Assembly: GCA_023101885.1 (NCBI GenBank)
Contig: JALPQD010000027.1
Coordinates: 2,919,967 to 2,983,966 of the forward strand
Source of the DNA: Typhlomys cinereus
Lineage: Eukaryota; Chordata; Mammalia; Rodentia; Platacanthomyidae
Reading direction: 5' to 3'
DNA: 64,000 nt
The position numbers and the translations under genes are program-made. How positions within the stretch are numbered: the stretch's first letter is position 1; every line of letters starts with the position of its first letter. Positions 25,175 to 40,475 of this stretch are shown in pieces. The notes beneath the pieces were generated by a model. It did no database searches and was not told the origin of the DNA. It saw only the letters and a program-made list of their open reading frames with translations.

Positions 25175-27194
25175 ACATAGTCAATAGTTACTGTACCAAC
25201 TTCTTTCAAAATAAACTCTACTTGCAAATTCAGAGAGGGAGAGATTGATTACGGGTAATAAATGTAGGTCTCAGAGGATGAATCAATAAAGGACAAACTG
25301 TGTTAGCCAAGCCAGTATTGTCCTTTAATTTCATTTTTCTATGGTCTGACAGTGTCCCAGTTATTTTAGCATTATTGATACTGAGAGTGCAATATAGGAA
25401 TGGACAAATCTTAGGTACCTTAATAATTCTGGACAAATAATTAACTTTTTATGAATTAAAAGAGAAAAAAATCTGTCCATTTGACGTTATCATATATCAA
25501 TTCTTGAAGCATATTTTGTAAGCTGCTTCAGAATAAATATAACTAAATAGCAAAGATTCTAAAATTACATGTGTACCTGCTTTCTTATTTGCTTTGATGC
25601 TTTATGTCATCTATGCACTTTAACTATTTCTATATAATGAGAGCAATGAAAACTTCTAGTGCAGCGATTTATCTATCTTTCTCTGATTTTAATTTATTTT
25701 TTAAAAGGAATTTTGCTGTAAATTTTTGTGGACCTTGTTGTTCTCTCTCCAGAGTTTGAAGCTCTTGAAGTAAAATTGTTGATTAAGACTGTGTATTGGG
25801 ACAGATACAATCAAGCGGTCCTATAGGGACACTGCACTAGTTATTAGTTCAGACCTTTGTGTTTTGACTGCTGCTGTTAAACATTCACATTAAGACTTTG
25901 TCTATTCAAATTGTGTCCAGAAGGCTTTAAAAACAACCTAACAAAATATATATACTGCATCCTGATACACATTGAATATCAAATCTATGTCTTGATGATG
26001 TGATACCATTGATGATTGACACCATTTTTTTTATTCTGTGTAAACTTTATAATCATTTCTAATGCCTAGTCTGCACATGTTTTATGCACTTTACTCATTC
26101 GTACATGGGTATCTTTTAAGAAAAACTGTTTTGAAATCTAAGTAATGGCTCAACTGAAAAATAATTTTCAAATTCACGAACTGGAAATTTTAAAATGTGT
26201 GGCCACTAAGATAGGAAATCAAAATTTAACTGTTTTGTTTCATGCATAAAAATAGAATGTACAGTTTATGCATACTACTGCTTGCTAATTGTTAAGATAT
26301 CAAATAAAATTAAGAAAAAATAAGTTGCCTGGAAAAACAAATAAAAGTTTATTAAAAGTAATTATCTTTCCATTGTTGCTTGAATGAATTAAAGAGTCAA
26401 GGAAATTGAAGAGATAGAGGAGACTGGAGATTAATGAAGTATATCTGGATCATAAATAAACATCAGTTTTGTTCAGTAGAATATTATGATAAAAGTCATG
26501 AATGTTTAAAGAAAAGTACAATGTCCCTTTTTCTGTGAGATTTTTGTGTTAATTTAAATATTCATCAATGATGTGTATCAGATCAGGTTTTCTGTGGGAA
26601 TATAAATCTCTGTATAACTGGCCACTTAGTGTTCATTGGATCATGTTTCTGAATATGAATTCTCCAATACCTCTGAGGCTCTGTGGATCTGACCCAGCTC
26701 ATGAATATTCACACTCACACAACTGATCTTTCTGAAAGTAATCACATCCATAAAGATGAAAATCTTGTTAGTTCTCAATAATGAGCACTGCATCAGTGGC
26801 TGGTCCCACAATGGGGTATGAGTCCTTTGTTTTCATTGTTTCCCTTTTAGTGTAGACGATGCAAACTTTAAAATATAAACATACTTGTTAAGCATCTTTT
26901 TGGACAAAAGTTCTTTTCCATTTTACTTTTGCAAAAGCTTATGCATGCTTTACTCATGATAGAATTTTTGTCAGCTTCAGTCATAGAAAAGAATAGAAGA
27001 ATATGGAAAAAATAGCAGAAATTAAAAAGCATCAACAACTAAAGGAATTAAAGGCACTCAACATTGACACTGTAGATACGCAGCTAACAGTGATTAAAGG
27101 ACACTCTATTGCTATAAATGCCTATGTATAGAAAAAGAAAGGTCTTAAATCAAGACAATGTCCTTTAGTCTTAAGCACCCTCTTCTACTCTTTG

Positions 27195-27250
27195 GGTTTG
27201 AGATTCTTTTTATTATTATTTATTATTTATTCAATTGTGCGTGTGTGCGT

Positions 27251-27300
<50 letters not shown>

Positions 27301-27525
27301 AACCAGGGACGAATTCGGGAACCACCATGGACGCCTCCACCTCCTCCTTGTTTACTCTGCCCCGAGATTCACATGCTCCGCCCTACTAGGACCAGAAGCG
27401 CAGGTCGCCCTCCGCTTCCGCCTGGCGTCTATACATGGGGTCTAGGATCCCAACTCAGCACCTTCCGCCTACAAGGCAGAGGCTTAACCCCTGAGCCACC
27501 TCTCCAGCCCTTAGGTTTGAGATTC
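27195..27525 (-). mobile_element. tRNA-headed SINE with CA tract, young copy with 12-bp duplication
   Basis: Element at about 27207-27513 between identical ggtttgagattc at 27195-27206 and 27514-27525. In + orientation: A/T tail with tattcaattg, TG tract 27239-27298, GC-rich body, and head ending cacctctccagccc. The A-box reads, on the minus strand, tggctcaggggtt. Confidence 0.93.
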
Positions 27526-28137
27526 ATTCCATATGCTGATTTGCTGGAAGGATGATACATGTATTCCTACAATCACAAAGACACATTATTTATCTATACT
27601 TTTGTTTTGTGTATAGGGAAATTATATTCTATGCTATTTAATTTTTGGAACTTATTTAAATATGAACATTGTGTACTCTGATCATAGGGACTCAGGGATA
27701 TATTTTAAAGATTATTTTTGACTCACACTGTATTGGCATTGTAATGTATTCTTTGTGTGTTTGAATACATGTTTAAGATCCCTCAGTAGTTACAAATAGA
27801 TATCAAAATCCATGAGTTAGACATCATTACTAGTATGTTGTAATTAAGTGAATGAAAGGTTAAAAAAAGGTGAAAATGTTTGCTAGTGAAGGCATTGATA
27901 ACCTAGTCCCTACTTTCTGATGTTGACATTACCATAATTCTTAATGATTTTGCCTCTACTAAGTTATACATATATTTATGGTGTTCTGTTGCATGACAGA
28001 TAAACTCTATTCAATGGCTGTCCTGTTTGGCTTTGCTTTTAACTCTGGTAACTGGGCATTTTATTTGAATACTACAGAAAATCAACAATGTTAAGAGATG
28101 CACTCTTTATTTTTATTTTTTAAACCTTATTTGCTGT

Positions 28138-28164
28138 GCTGGTGCGCATATGTGTGCATGTGTG

Positions 28165-28201
<37 letters not shown>

Positions 28202-28445
28202 ATCTGAGGATGCTGGAAATCAGAGAGGACAGTCTGGAGCCAGTTTTCTCTGTCCACACTGATTTTGAAGCAGCATTTCCAGTTATTTCTGTTGCTATGC
28301 TGCATTTGGGATGATTCTTTTGTGGGTCTGCTGGGAGTACATATTATTTCTTTAATCCTACATTTTTAGGTTGGATCTGAGTATCGAACTGAGATCATCA
28401 GGTTTGTGCAGCAAACTCTTTTACACTCTGAGTCATATCACTGGT
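28138..28445 (-). mobile_element. B4/B3-like SINE with TG tract
   Basis: TG tract at 28146-28199, then tacatctgaggatgctggaa, a middle section without clear family marks, and gtatcgaactgagatcatca followed by tctgagtcatatcactgg, the reverse of a tRNA-like head. Diverged. Confidence 0.55.
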
Positions 28446-28867
28446 CAGGTTATATGCTTTAAACTTGAGCTTAAAGACTCTGAGAGCTCCCTCTGATAAA
28501 GCAGAGGGATGTAAGTTAGCCTGCCTTCTCTTTTCTTAAAGACACTAGGTCGTTCAAAGTGTGAATATTTATCACCACGAGGCTGCTTGACCAGATTGAA
28601 ACTCTTTCTGCTTGTCACAATTCGAGGTACCAGTCTGTTATCTACTTGGTACTGGCTAGAGACCATTTCACAATACACAGAACACTTGTTCTAAAATGTC
28701 AAAAGGAAATTGTGCATAATTGAAGAAATAGCTGTATGCTTAGAACTTTTTGAGAGTCTAGGATAGTAATTCATAGGTGGAATGAGTAACAGAAATTTTT
28801 AATTGATGCCATTTACAGTTTGGAGGAGAAGTTTTAATTTTTATTTTCCTTTTTTTGTCATTATTAG

Positions 28868-28999
28868 CAACCATAGTGTTAAATGAACTCAACTGGACAA
28901 GTGCCTTAGATGAAGTTTTCAAAAAAAATCGAGATGAAGATCCTACATTGCTGTGGCAAGTGTTTGGCAGTGCCACTGGTCTGGCCCGATACTATCCGG
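28868..28999 (+). CDS. CACNA2D1: CACNA2D1 internal exon B (VWA_N region)
   Basis: 132-nt exon between acceptor ttattag and donor gtaagc. Its first two bases complete a Ser codon begun in exon A, and one base is left over at the end. It encodes [12 protein letters not shown] and continues to A-T-G-L-A-R-Y-Y-P, the N-terminal VWA_N part of alpha2delta-1. N-W-T is a conserved N-glycosylation sequon. The [10 protein letters not shown] stretch is unchanged from mammalian orthologues. Conservative changes (R-D-E-D-P-T against human R-E-E-D-P-S) are what an orthologue should show, and there is no frame damage. An AT-rich intron of 26.8 kb separates it from exon A. Confidence 0.96.
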
Positions 29000-31189
29000 G
29001 TAAGCATTTGGTGGTTCAGTAAATATCAGAAGAAATTGCAAGTACTGACTTGGAGACTTCTTGTGAATGCCCCGTTTTCCTTAAATCTCTTAATTGTTCA
29101 TGTAAATCAAAGCTCCTGAAACCACTATCATAGCCATCAATCTTGTGAATTTTCATTCACTATAAAAAAAAATAGATGAAAACTTCTTCTTTACTTGCTA
29201 ATGTCTCCTAAAGTTGTATCCACTTCTGCAATAATTGGGGTTATAGTTAAGAGTCAAGGGATTGCTGAAGTAGCAAAACAGAGAACACTGACTTTTTTTT
29301 AGATAGTGACTTGCATTTGTTAAGAAAATAGCAAAACAAAGAAAACAGTAAAATCTACTTCCTATCATATTTACCACTTTTTATTACTACTTTTTCTTTC
29401 TTGAAGTTAAATCTGAGACACATTTCTTTCTTTATGTGCTAAAATTTGACTGCAATAAAACTAAGTAAAGCCTGAGCTTGTTATGACTTGGGCTGTGTCT
29501 TCTCTAGCACTCTTAGATGCTCTTTGGCCATGGCTACTGTGACCCTAGAAGTTAAATACTTCAGAAGGCCGACCCTTGCTTTATGTCTGTGCAGAAGTGC
29601 TCAAAGAGAACATGCCCATGACTAGTGATAATTTACTATTTTATGAGTGACAAATCATGGAATATTTGAAATCGTATTTAAAGTTTTTGTGTCTTCATAA
29701 CTAAGAGAGATTTGTCTTTCTATATTGTGAGCATTTGCTACAGAAATTAAAGTCTAAAGAAATGAACTATTCATTCTTTGAGATTTTTCTAATATCTCCA
29801 TAGGCATATGTAATCTACATGATTTTTACCATCTAGTCCTCAATTATGCTGTGGAGAACCTATTCTAAAATAGTAGTGATATTTGGATTTCAGGAAATTT
29901 CATGTGATATAAAAAAAGCACTGTTTTTGTTTGCTTATTAGTTCCTTTAAAAAACAGTCCAACTGTTTCTATTGGCTGGCAATTAACTCAGAGCCAGTTT
30001 TTCTACAGGCTATGCCTGGGGCCGCTTAAAATAGTGGTCCAGCAACTGGTTCCAAGGACTGGAGTGATGTAAGGGCATTTTTGAGTGTGCAATTTTTCTT
30101 ATTTTTACTTTCATGCAATCAGCAATGTGAGATATATTATGTATTTGACTTTATTCACTTGAAAAGCAATTAGCTATCATTTGAAATGGTGTCTCTACCA
30201 GGCGATCTTATTCCTCAGTGCATCATAATCTGTTGTATTATTCTCCGCCAGTTAACATAAAACATAGATAAGTTCTTATTATAGTTAAGCTACAATAATT
30301 TTAACAGGGTTTAAAATTCTGCAGACTTTCTTGAGTGTATTTCTGTGCCACGGGTTTCAGTATTCTGAGTTAAAGTACAGGAGAAGAACTGTTCTGCCAA
30401 GGAACTTAATAGCTGCCTCTCACATTCTAGACATCATGGGAACAAAAGGAATCATCCAATGGTTTGGGCAGATGATGCTGTTTCCATTCATTTTTCATAA
30501 AGGGAAAAACATCCTCATAAATGATCATTACAACTTTAGTGATGGTGTTCAGAAATGAGATGGCTGCTTTGTGGGCTATTTCTCTTCCTTTCATTTTCTA
30601 CCCTAAAATCTTATTAGAATGCTAAAGGGATATATAAACTGAGCATTGGTTCACTTTTTTTTTTCACGGATTTTAGAAGCTTTGATTTCCTTTCAAGAAG
30701 TATATTTTCACTTTAAATGATTATGAAGCATTAGCTCAAGGAACTGCAATGTACAGTTATTATCTCTTTACTATTTGACCATCCATAATTTTGAGCTTAT
30801 GCAAATAATGTCCCACTTAAAGACCACAATGGGATTGTACATGCTAATTAGAAATAACACAAAAGATGTCATATTGTTTAATTATACTGTGAATATTTTA
30901 ATTTAGTTTAATCATGACTACTACTCAACAGTAAATATGTAAGAAAACTTACATAGGATTATTAATGTTTTAAAATATAAGTTACCTAAGATTGGGAATG
31001 ATATTAAAATTTAATGTTCTTGCTCATAATACAAACTATAGCCTTTTAATTTCCTTGTAGCTTTAGAAATGCATAAATTTTATGGGGCAATGTAATACAT
31101 ATCAGTTTAATTCATTTAGCAATTATCACAAAGCAAAAATGGCAGGTGAATGTACTCTATGAAGAATTAAGATATATCGTTTTTAAAAA

Positions 31190-31610
31190 AACTTTGAAAA
31201 TCTACAACTGCCTCTAAGGCTGAGATATAATGTAGGCAGATTGAAGGCAGATTCCTGGAGGGGATGTCACTGGGGAACTTTCTGGAAAGTGACCTTGTGG
31301 AACCTCGGGTGTCTCGCTGGAAGTTTCTACTGCAAGAAATGCTAGGACAGGGCCGAGGACTAGAACTGAGTGCCAGAAGGCTATTGCTGACCTTAGGAGC
31401 CAGGTGGACCACCAGAAGCAAGGAGAAATGAGGGAACTCTAAGACATCAAGTATTGACCTCTGGAGATCATGCAGTCAGTACCGCAGATAGAAACAGGAA
31501 ATGTCTGTTGTTCCTAATAAGAGCCTGTGAGCTAAGAACCAGAATCTGGAAGCAACACCCTGATCTGTCTCAGCATCTCACATCCACTGACAATGTATAA
31601 ACTTGTACTA
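31190..31610. other. Unassigned higher-GC segment
   Basis: About 420 bp richer in G and C than the surrounding intron, with no microsatellite and no recognised family. It could be an old LTR or processed-transcript fragment. An 84-codon minus-strand frame (31167-31421) shows no domain I know. Confidence 0.4.
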
Positions 31611-32217
31611 TTTGGTAAAAGAAATTATGTGGACAGACCCAGATCCATTTTTAATTGAACACCCAAAAAGAATAAATTCATAATTGAGAGACAATAACTA
31701 AATGCTTAGCATTATATGTTATAGGAATTAGGATACAATTTTTTTCAAATGTTTAATTCGTATTGAGAACTTAGCTGATCATATGCAGCAGTAGTTGAAA
31801 AAGAACTGATATGTCTACTTGCATGCTTTTTGCTTAATTCTAGTACTACTAAAGAAAAAATCATTTCATGTCATTGGTACTTGGTTTGTACAAATGAAGG
31901 TTGAATGATTTTGAAAGAAGTAAATTTATGCTTTGTTGTATCAACTTTGTCAGTATTTGACTGTTTGGGGAATGCTATATTTAAACTTATAGTTTTATAA
32001 ATGTTATTAGTCACTTGAATAAATCATTTTGTAATGTAACCCCTCATAGAAACAAATTTCACAGTTATAAAGAAACGCATTGGCCAGATCCCCACAGTTG
32101 TCTTATAAGGCTGACTCTTACTAAAGGCCTTTGTCATTTGTGTAGTTCCTCAGTAAAGATAAAGGCAACAGAGTGCCCTGCCCATGTTAGGAATTTTCCC
32201 AAGAGTCTCTATATCTA

Positions 32218-32289
32218 GTGTTGGTGGTATAGTGGTTGGCATAGCTATCTAACAAGGATATAGATCTGAGCATGTTCAAGGACAGGGAC
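32218..32289 (+). pseudogene. tRNA-Gly(TCC)-like pseudogene
   Basis: gtgttggtggtatagtgg, ggcatagct and the following bases align with vertebrate tRNA-Gly-TCC over the acceptor, D arm and anticodon arm. The A-box (tggtatagtgg) is intact. The anticodon position reads AAC instead of TCC, the anticodon stem is unpaired, and the B-box is degraded (catgttcaagg against gggttcgattcc). Not a working tRNA. It could also be a fragment of a tRNA-derived element. Confidence 0.7.
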
Positions 32290-33107
32290 TGCTTTAGTGT
32301 CAAATCAGCATCCCAAATTCATCAGCATTTACTTTTCCCCAATATGTGTTAAGTGTGAGTGACAGAAAAGAATTGTACAACATTTTAATTAAGGGAAATG
32401 AAGATTTAATTAAAGTAAGTGTGATTAATTGCATTTTAAAATCAATGCAATAGACTAAGATTTTTTTTCTGATTTCTAAAAAATGATAAGGGCTATGGAA
32501 CTAATAGATCACTGTTTGTAACAGATCATTTCATGTCATTCAAATAAATTTAAGGAAACAATTTTATGGGGCTATTTTAATTATAGTTTAACTTTATAAA
32601 TTACAAATTTGTTTTTTTAAAATCATAATTACAATTCCAACTTGAATTTAAATGTAAAACATCTCAAATGAATTGAATGAATCATGTCAATAATATTTAC
32701 CTTTCCTTATGGAACATATGAATATGAATGCTAAAGTACTAATGACAGTAGATGAAAACCCCAATCTCATACAGACTGGAAATGTTGTATTGAATGAAAA
32801 ACAGAAGGATCAAGACATTGGAAGCAAAATGTTTATTAAGTGCAACTAAGTTTTCTGTCAAGGTAGATTTTTCTACTTAAAGAATGGGAAAAAATGTATA
32901 ACGTCTGGACAGTTGATAAAACTTTTAAATTAGAGCAAAACAAAACTCCTCGGTTGGTTTCCAGTTTTGAAAAGGAAAATATCAAGGATATGAAAATGAC
33001 ATTTTGTGCTCAAAATTTCATTTAGAAACTGAAATTTTGTGTTCATGTTGTATTTTGTGATTTTAAAGTTTTGCACTATAGTGCATACTAAATATTTGAT
33101 TTTTTAA

Positions 33108-35023
<1,916 letters not shown>

Positions 35024-35074
35024 GTATATTCAAGGAGCAGCCTCTCCTAAAGACATGCTTATTCTGGTTGATGT
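35024..35074 (+). CDS. CACNA2D1: CACNA2D1 internal exon D (start of VWA, MIDAS Asp)
   Basis: 51-nt microexon-sized coding exon between acceptor tatttcag and donor gtaagt. The first base completes Trp and the last two bases open a Val codon. It encodes Y-I-Q-G-A-A-S-P-K-D-M-L-I-L-V-D-V. The L-I-L-V-D run is the first strand of the von Willebrand factor A domain, and its Asp is the first metal-coordinating residue of the MIDAS motif D-x-S-x-S. The two MIDAS serines fall in exon E, so a splice junction runs through the motif. Length and sequence equal mammalian alpha2delta-1. Confidence 0.95.
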
Positions 35075-36167
<1,093 letters not shown>

Positions 36168-38669
36168 TAGCAGCAGCTTCTGAATGGCAATGCCCATCTG
36201 TCCTGACTGTAGATACTTGTGTTTATTTAGGGTAGTCTGAGCAGTGTCTGTTATATTGCAATCTTACCGAGCTTCTCTGTCTTACTATTAAGATTCTCCT
36301 CTACTTCTATGCCAAGATCCTTTTTGGGTTCTTAAAAATTTAGTGCCAAAGGAAGTTATTAAAATAATAAATGTGAAAGAAAAACTTTGCTTTTATTCTT
36401 CAGCTCAGAGTCTGCATAGGTAGTTTCAGCCCCTCCACTGTTGTCCTTTTGGGTTGTCTTAGAAAGTAGCAGCCTGGGAGCATGATTAGACAGTTCATTT
36501 GTTCCCTATGATACTTTTTTCCCCTTGGACAAATGTTCTTATTGCATTATGTTATCAAAGTGTGCTTTCCAAACACAAGAACCAAGAGGAACTGAGTGTA
36601 TATACAAGCATTTTAGACCTTACTCATAGCTAGTAGTATTGAACTCTGAAACAAATCATCTCCTTTTCATCTGTAAAAATTCATGTGATATATTTCTGAT
36701 ATATATAGTTTAATATTTGAAGTATTATATTCATAGAGATGTTGGAAGAGGAAGAGCAGGTGGTAGAAAGATTTTTTTCGTACTGAACATATGAAAGCAT
36801 AGCTCACAACTCACTTCAAGGAGGAAGCTAAAGTCACAATTTTGCACCTGATTTTTTCTCTTTGGTGGGTATTACTGGTGCATGACGGGAAGCAGGAAGC
36901 CCACCATAGGCAATCCCATGTCATGAAGCACCAGGTAACAAGATTAATAACATTTACTAAAAAAAGAAAGAATTTATCCCTAAATGCCATTTATAGAATA
37001 TAGAAAATACATTCTACAATACAAGATTCCATGAAAAACCTCATCCTGTTTATTAGTCTCTGAATGAATAAATGGAAGTATTTCATAGTTTAAAAGTCAC
37101 ATTGAGCCCTGCAAAACACTTGTCCAAACTTCATCTCAAATGAACCAGAGGAATATATTCAGCACAAGAAGAAAAGAACCAGAGAGCCACTTGCTTTCTT
37201 TGCTTGGAGCTCTGTCTGCTTCATGTGAACCTTTAGCTTTTCCATGTACTTGTCATTATTTAGCAAAGCTTGACATATTTGAGAGCTCTGATTCATGTCA
37301 GTCTGTTCTTATAGTTCAACACTGTGTCCTTACATCATCAGCTATTTTCAGCAAAATAAAAATAAGTGAAATGTAATGTTTGGCTTCTTAAATAAGATTC
37401 CAGAAAGATAAGTATTTGGTTTCATTTGTGGATAAGCATGTCAATCGTAAGCTTTGGAATGGCTTAACAAAATATCTTTGGTGAAGCAAAAAAGAGTACC
37501 TTAAATACATTATATGTAATGCAAACTTGTCATATATGATGTGAAATTTATTTAAAACCAGTAAATATTAAAATATGGTTGATGTTTTCCTATAATTTGT
37601 TCTAGAAACTGAACCTCAATCAAGAGTTGTGGTTTAAGTAGTTTATTTTAGAGGTGATAATAGGAAATGCTACTAGTTAAAGGTGCCATCTTTTTCTGGC
37701 AGTGGGCAGAAGATTCTCTGGTCACAAGAGAGCAAACTAAAACAAAAAATGATACTTTGTAATGTGAAGAGCTGACTAGTGTCTACCTAACTCATTGGCT
37801 AGGACTTAAGAACACAGGTCGCAGTCTTTGAATGAACAGTATGGTACACTGAGACAGTGGGTTCTAAATTAGCACTAAAGTCAGAGTGTATTTTCATCAT
37901 TTCTGCCCTCTAGTTTCATTCCTAGTTTCTCTATACTCTTGGCCAACACTTATGTCAGTATCTTGTTTTGTGGGATACCCTAGGTTTTTTTAATGTGAGG
38001 CCTATAATTCTTTTGTTGAGGCCATTCAAGTAGTGGATGTACAGTTGTCTATTCATACATTGCCTAAAGTGTAACTGCCTGATTCTATCCCCCAGATTCT
38101 GTGCATAATCCTCCTTACTTCTAGTATATAACAACAGCTCTCTTGATAATCTATTTTTATTATATTTTTTATCTCTAGCATGAAGAACCCAAAACATCCA
38201 AATAACAAGTGCAGACAGATTTGAGTTAGTGAAGCTGGTTATGATCCTCATAAGCCTCTTCTATCTCTCACCACCACCGTACACTTGAAAGGCAAAATAT
38301 ACATCACCACAGAGACAGGAAGAGCATTATCTCCCAAGTGCTTCTCTCAGTTATAATGACAGGAGCTATTCCTCCTTCTCCTTTTTAGGTCTAACATTTA
38401 CATTTTATGCTTTTTCTAAATAGAGTCTGTGGTTGAGTGGGAAGCCTTGACTTGTATCATTATCTAATTTCATGATATAGATATTCCATGGACAAACTGA
38501 AGCTAGCAATGTGAAGTCAACTAACCCAAAAGATTTCTGAAAACTTAACTATTGTTTTCTATGAACTAGTGTGAGCTTGCTTTTAGCACACAGCTCCCTG
38601 TTTCAGAACATATATTGTCTCTTGAACAATATAACCTGCAAATAGATGGCAATGCCTGTGCTACGGCTT

Positions 38670-39480
38670 GAACTGAACCTTTCAAGGAGAATTTTTCAAT
38701 GTTTTCTCAGGCCAATAGCCTCTAGAAATACAGCATAAGATAGGCTCAACATCGTCCACATTCTCATGCCCATTATTGACTTCATTTATGATAAAATAGT
38801 TAAACAGGATGCCATAGTAAGTCAAGCAGTGCAAACACTTTGAGGAACACTGCTGCTTAATGGGCATGACTGGAAACACCTCCTTCTCCCTGTCAATAAC
38901 AAGAAAAACAATTTTGCCACTTTTCTGGAGAGGTTCCATATAGCAGTTTCTCACATCAAGTAGCTGCTTGATTTCCTGAGAGACATTATTACACAGCTGT
39001 TATATTAAGGACCCAGATTGAATGGTTCCTAGTGGGCTGGCCATTTATCTGTGGCAGTAGCTTTAAAAAATGAGAAAAGAGCTCACACTTTCAGTTTCAA
39101 CTTATCTTCCCCTTCTCTGCTTGTTGACTCCATCAGGAGCACATTTTGCAAATCACCCTGATTATCATCAAAGAACTGATGCCTTCCACTAGTCAAATCA
39201 CTGCATCCATCCAAATACGGGCACCTCGTCTATGATGAATCTTTTCTAGTCACATTGATGTGCAACACGGTTGTGTACAATTCTAGCCTTGCCTGAAATG
39301 TCAGTCCTCAGCTTCTTCTCCAACTTTTTGCCAAAGGAGGTCTTCCAGTATGGCTCCTTCCAGGGCTTTAACCTGGCAACTAAGCTGCCCAGTCCTGTGT
39401 AGAAGCTCATGAATATTATATCATAATCCCTGTTCTTTCATATCAAATTATGATGGCGTTTAATCTGTTTAAAGGTTCCC
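38670..39480 (-). other. Candidate decayed coding-derived segment, unidentified
   Basis: On the minus strand an open stretch (38682-38954, ending before a stop) and a second one near 39090-39190 read H-Q-F-F-D-D-N-Q-G-D-L-Q-N-V-L then a Lys/Glu-rich end. Texture and composition are more coding-like than the flanks, but I match it to no gene and there are several stops. Confidence 0.2.
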
Positions 39481-39849
39481 ACATGTCCATTCCTACACAT
39501 CCATTCTAGGCTATATTAAATGTCCTCAGGTTCTTTGGTTCAATTTTTTTTTGTCGTTATTTCCCTGGAGTAGGTGTAACTTTATGGGTACAGGTTCAAC
39601 TACATTAGGAATTGGCTTTTTTCCCCCAGAGATATGAAAGTCTGTGGAGTCAAGTCATAGGAAAGGCAAATGCCATATTTTGTGTTCTCTGAGAAGAGAG
39701 AGGCTGCTGCCCTCTAACTGAAGGGAATAGATCGTGATTGCTTCTTCAAAATGGAGGCAAGAATCCCAGACGTACAGTGTGCTGAAGGGCATCCATTCTA
39801 CTCTTAATGTCACATTGCTTGCTTACTTGAATGCCAATTTTTTTTTTGC

Positions 39850-40090
39850 ATAGTATGTGTGGTGTGTGCATACAAGAGTTTAGTGTGTATATGTGGAAGC
39901 CCAAGGATGACATCAGGAATCATCCTCAGTTGCTCTACCTCTTTTTTGTTTTGCTGGGGAGTTTTCCATGCTCCACCTTCCACAACTAGAAGTGCAGGCA
40001 ACAGTCATTTCCCCCAGTGTTTTAATCAGGAATCTGGTATCTGAGCTCAGGTCCTTCCATTTGCAAGGCCTGATCCATCTCCCCGGTCCC
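39850..40090 (-). mobile_element. tRNA-headed SINE, diverged copy
   Basis: Short TG-rich left end, then gtggaagcccaaggatgaca, caggaatcatcctcagttgc, and a head ending cctgatccatctccccggtc. Same family order as the copy at 3634-3900. Confidence 0.7.
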
Positions 40091-40384
40091 AATCCCAACT
40101 TTTATATCTACCAAGGCTGTGAATTCAGCCTCTTTTATGAATCAGATTCTCTGTCATAAGTGCCTAATTTTTAGCATACGCTGGTTCCCACAGTCTTAAG
40201 TGTGAATTTCTTGACTAGTGCTCTGTACTAGTGTTCATGGAACTCTTCTGGCCTTCTTACCTTGCTCTCAGCTGCCCTGAAGCTTTGTATTCTCAGAGTA
40301 ATTTAAGAACCAATTAGCATTCAAGTTTACAACTTTTAGTGACCTCCTCTTAGCTATCAAAGGCAAAGCATACCTGTTCATATT

Positions 40385-40475
40385 ATTTGCTGCTAAGATC
40401 ACCACAAACTTAGTGAAATTTTAGTGTTTTGATGCACATTTCAGAGGAATTTCCTTGACTCCAGTTATTAGTGGT
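40385..40475 (-). mobile_element. Possible MLT1-type MaLR remnant
   Basis: gctgctaagatcaccacaaa and cttagtg resemble the antisense end of ancient mammalian MLT1 LTRs (gctgctgtaacaaattaccacaaacttagtgg). Short and old. Confidence 0.35.

Larger units (their letters stand above)
2028..28867 (+). other. CACNA2D1: Intron between exons A and B (26.8 kb)
   Basis: Bounded by gtaagt and ttattag. It interrupts a codon after its first base (GGT T / CA ACC). The sequence is AT-rich, with SINEs, MaLR-like and L1-like fragments and microsatellites listed separately. Stretches with nothing I can name: 2260-3330, 5600-7490, 10535-14150, 14705-18295, 18340-21400, 22640-24650 and 25180-27190. Confidence 0.9.
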
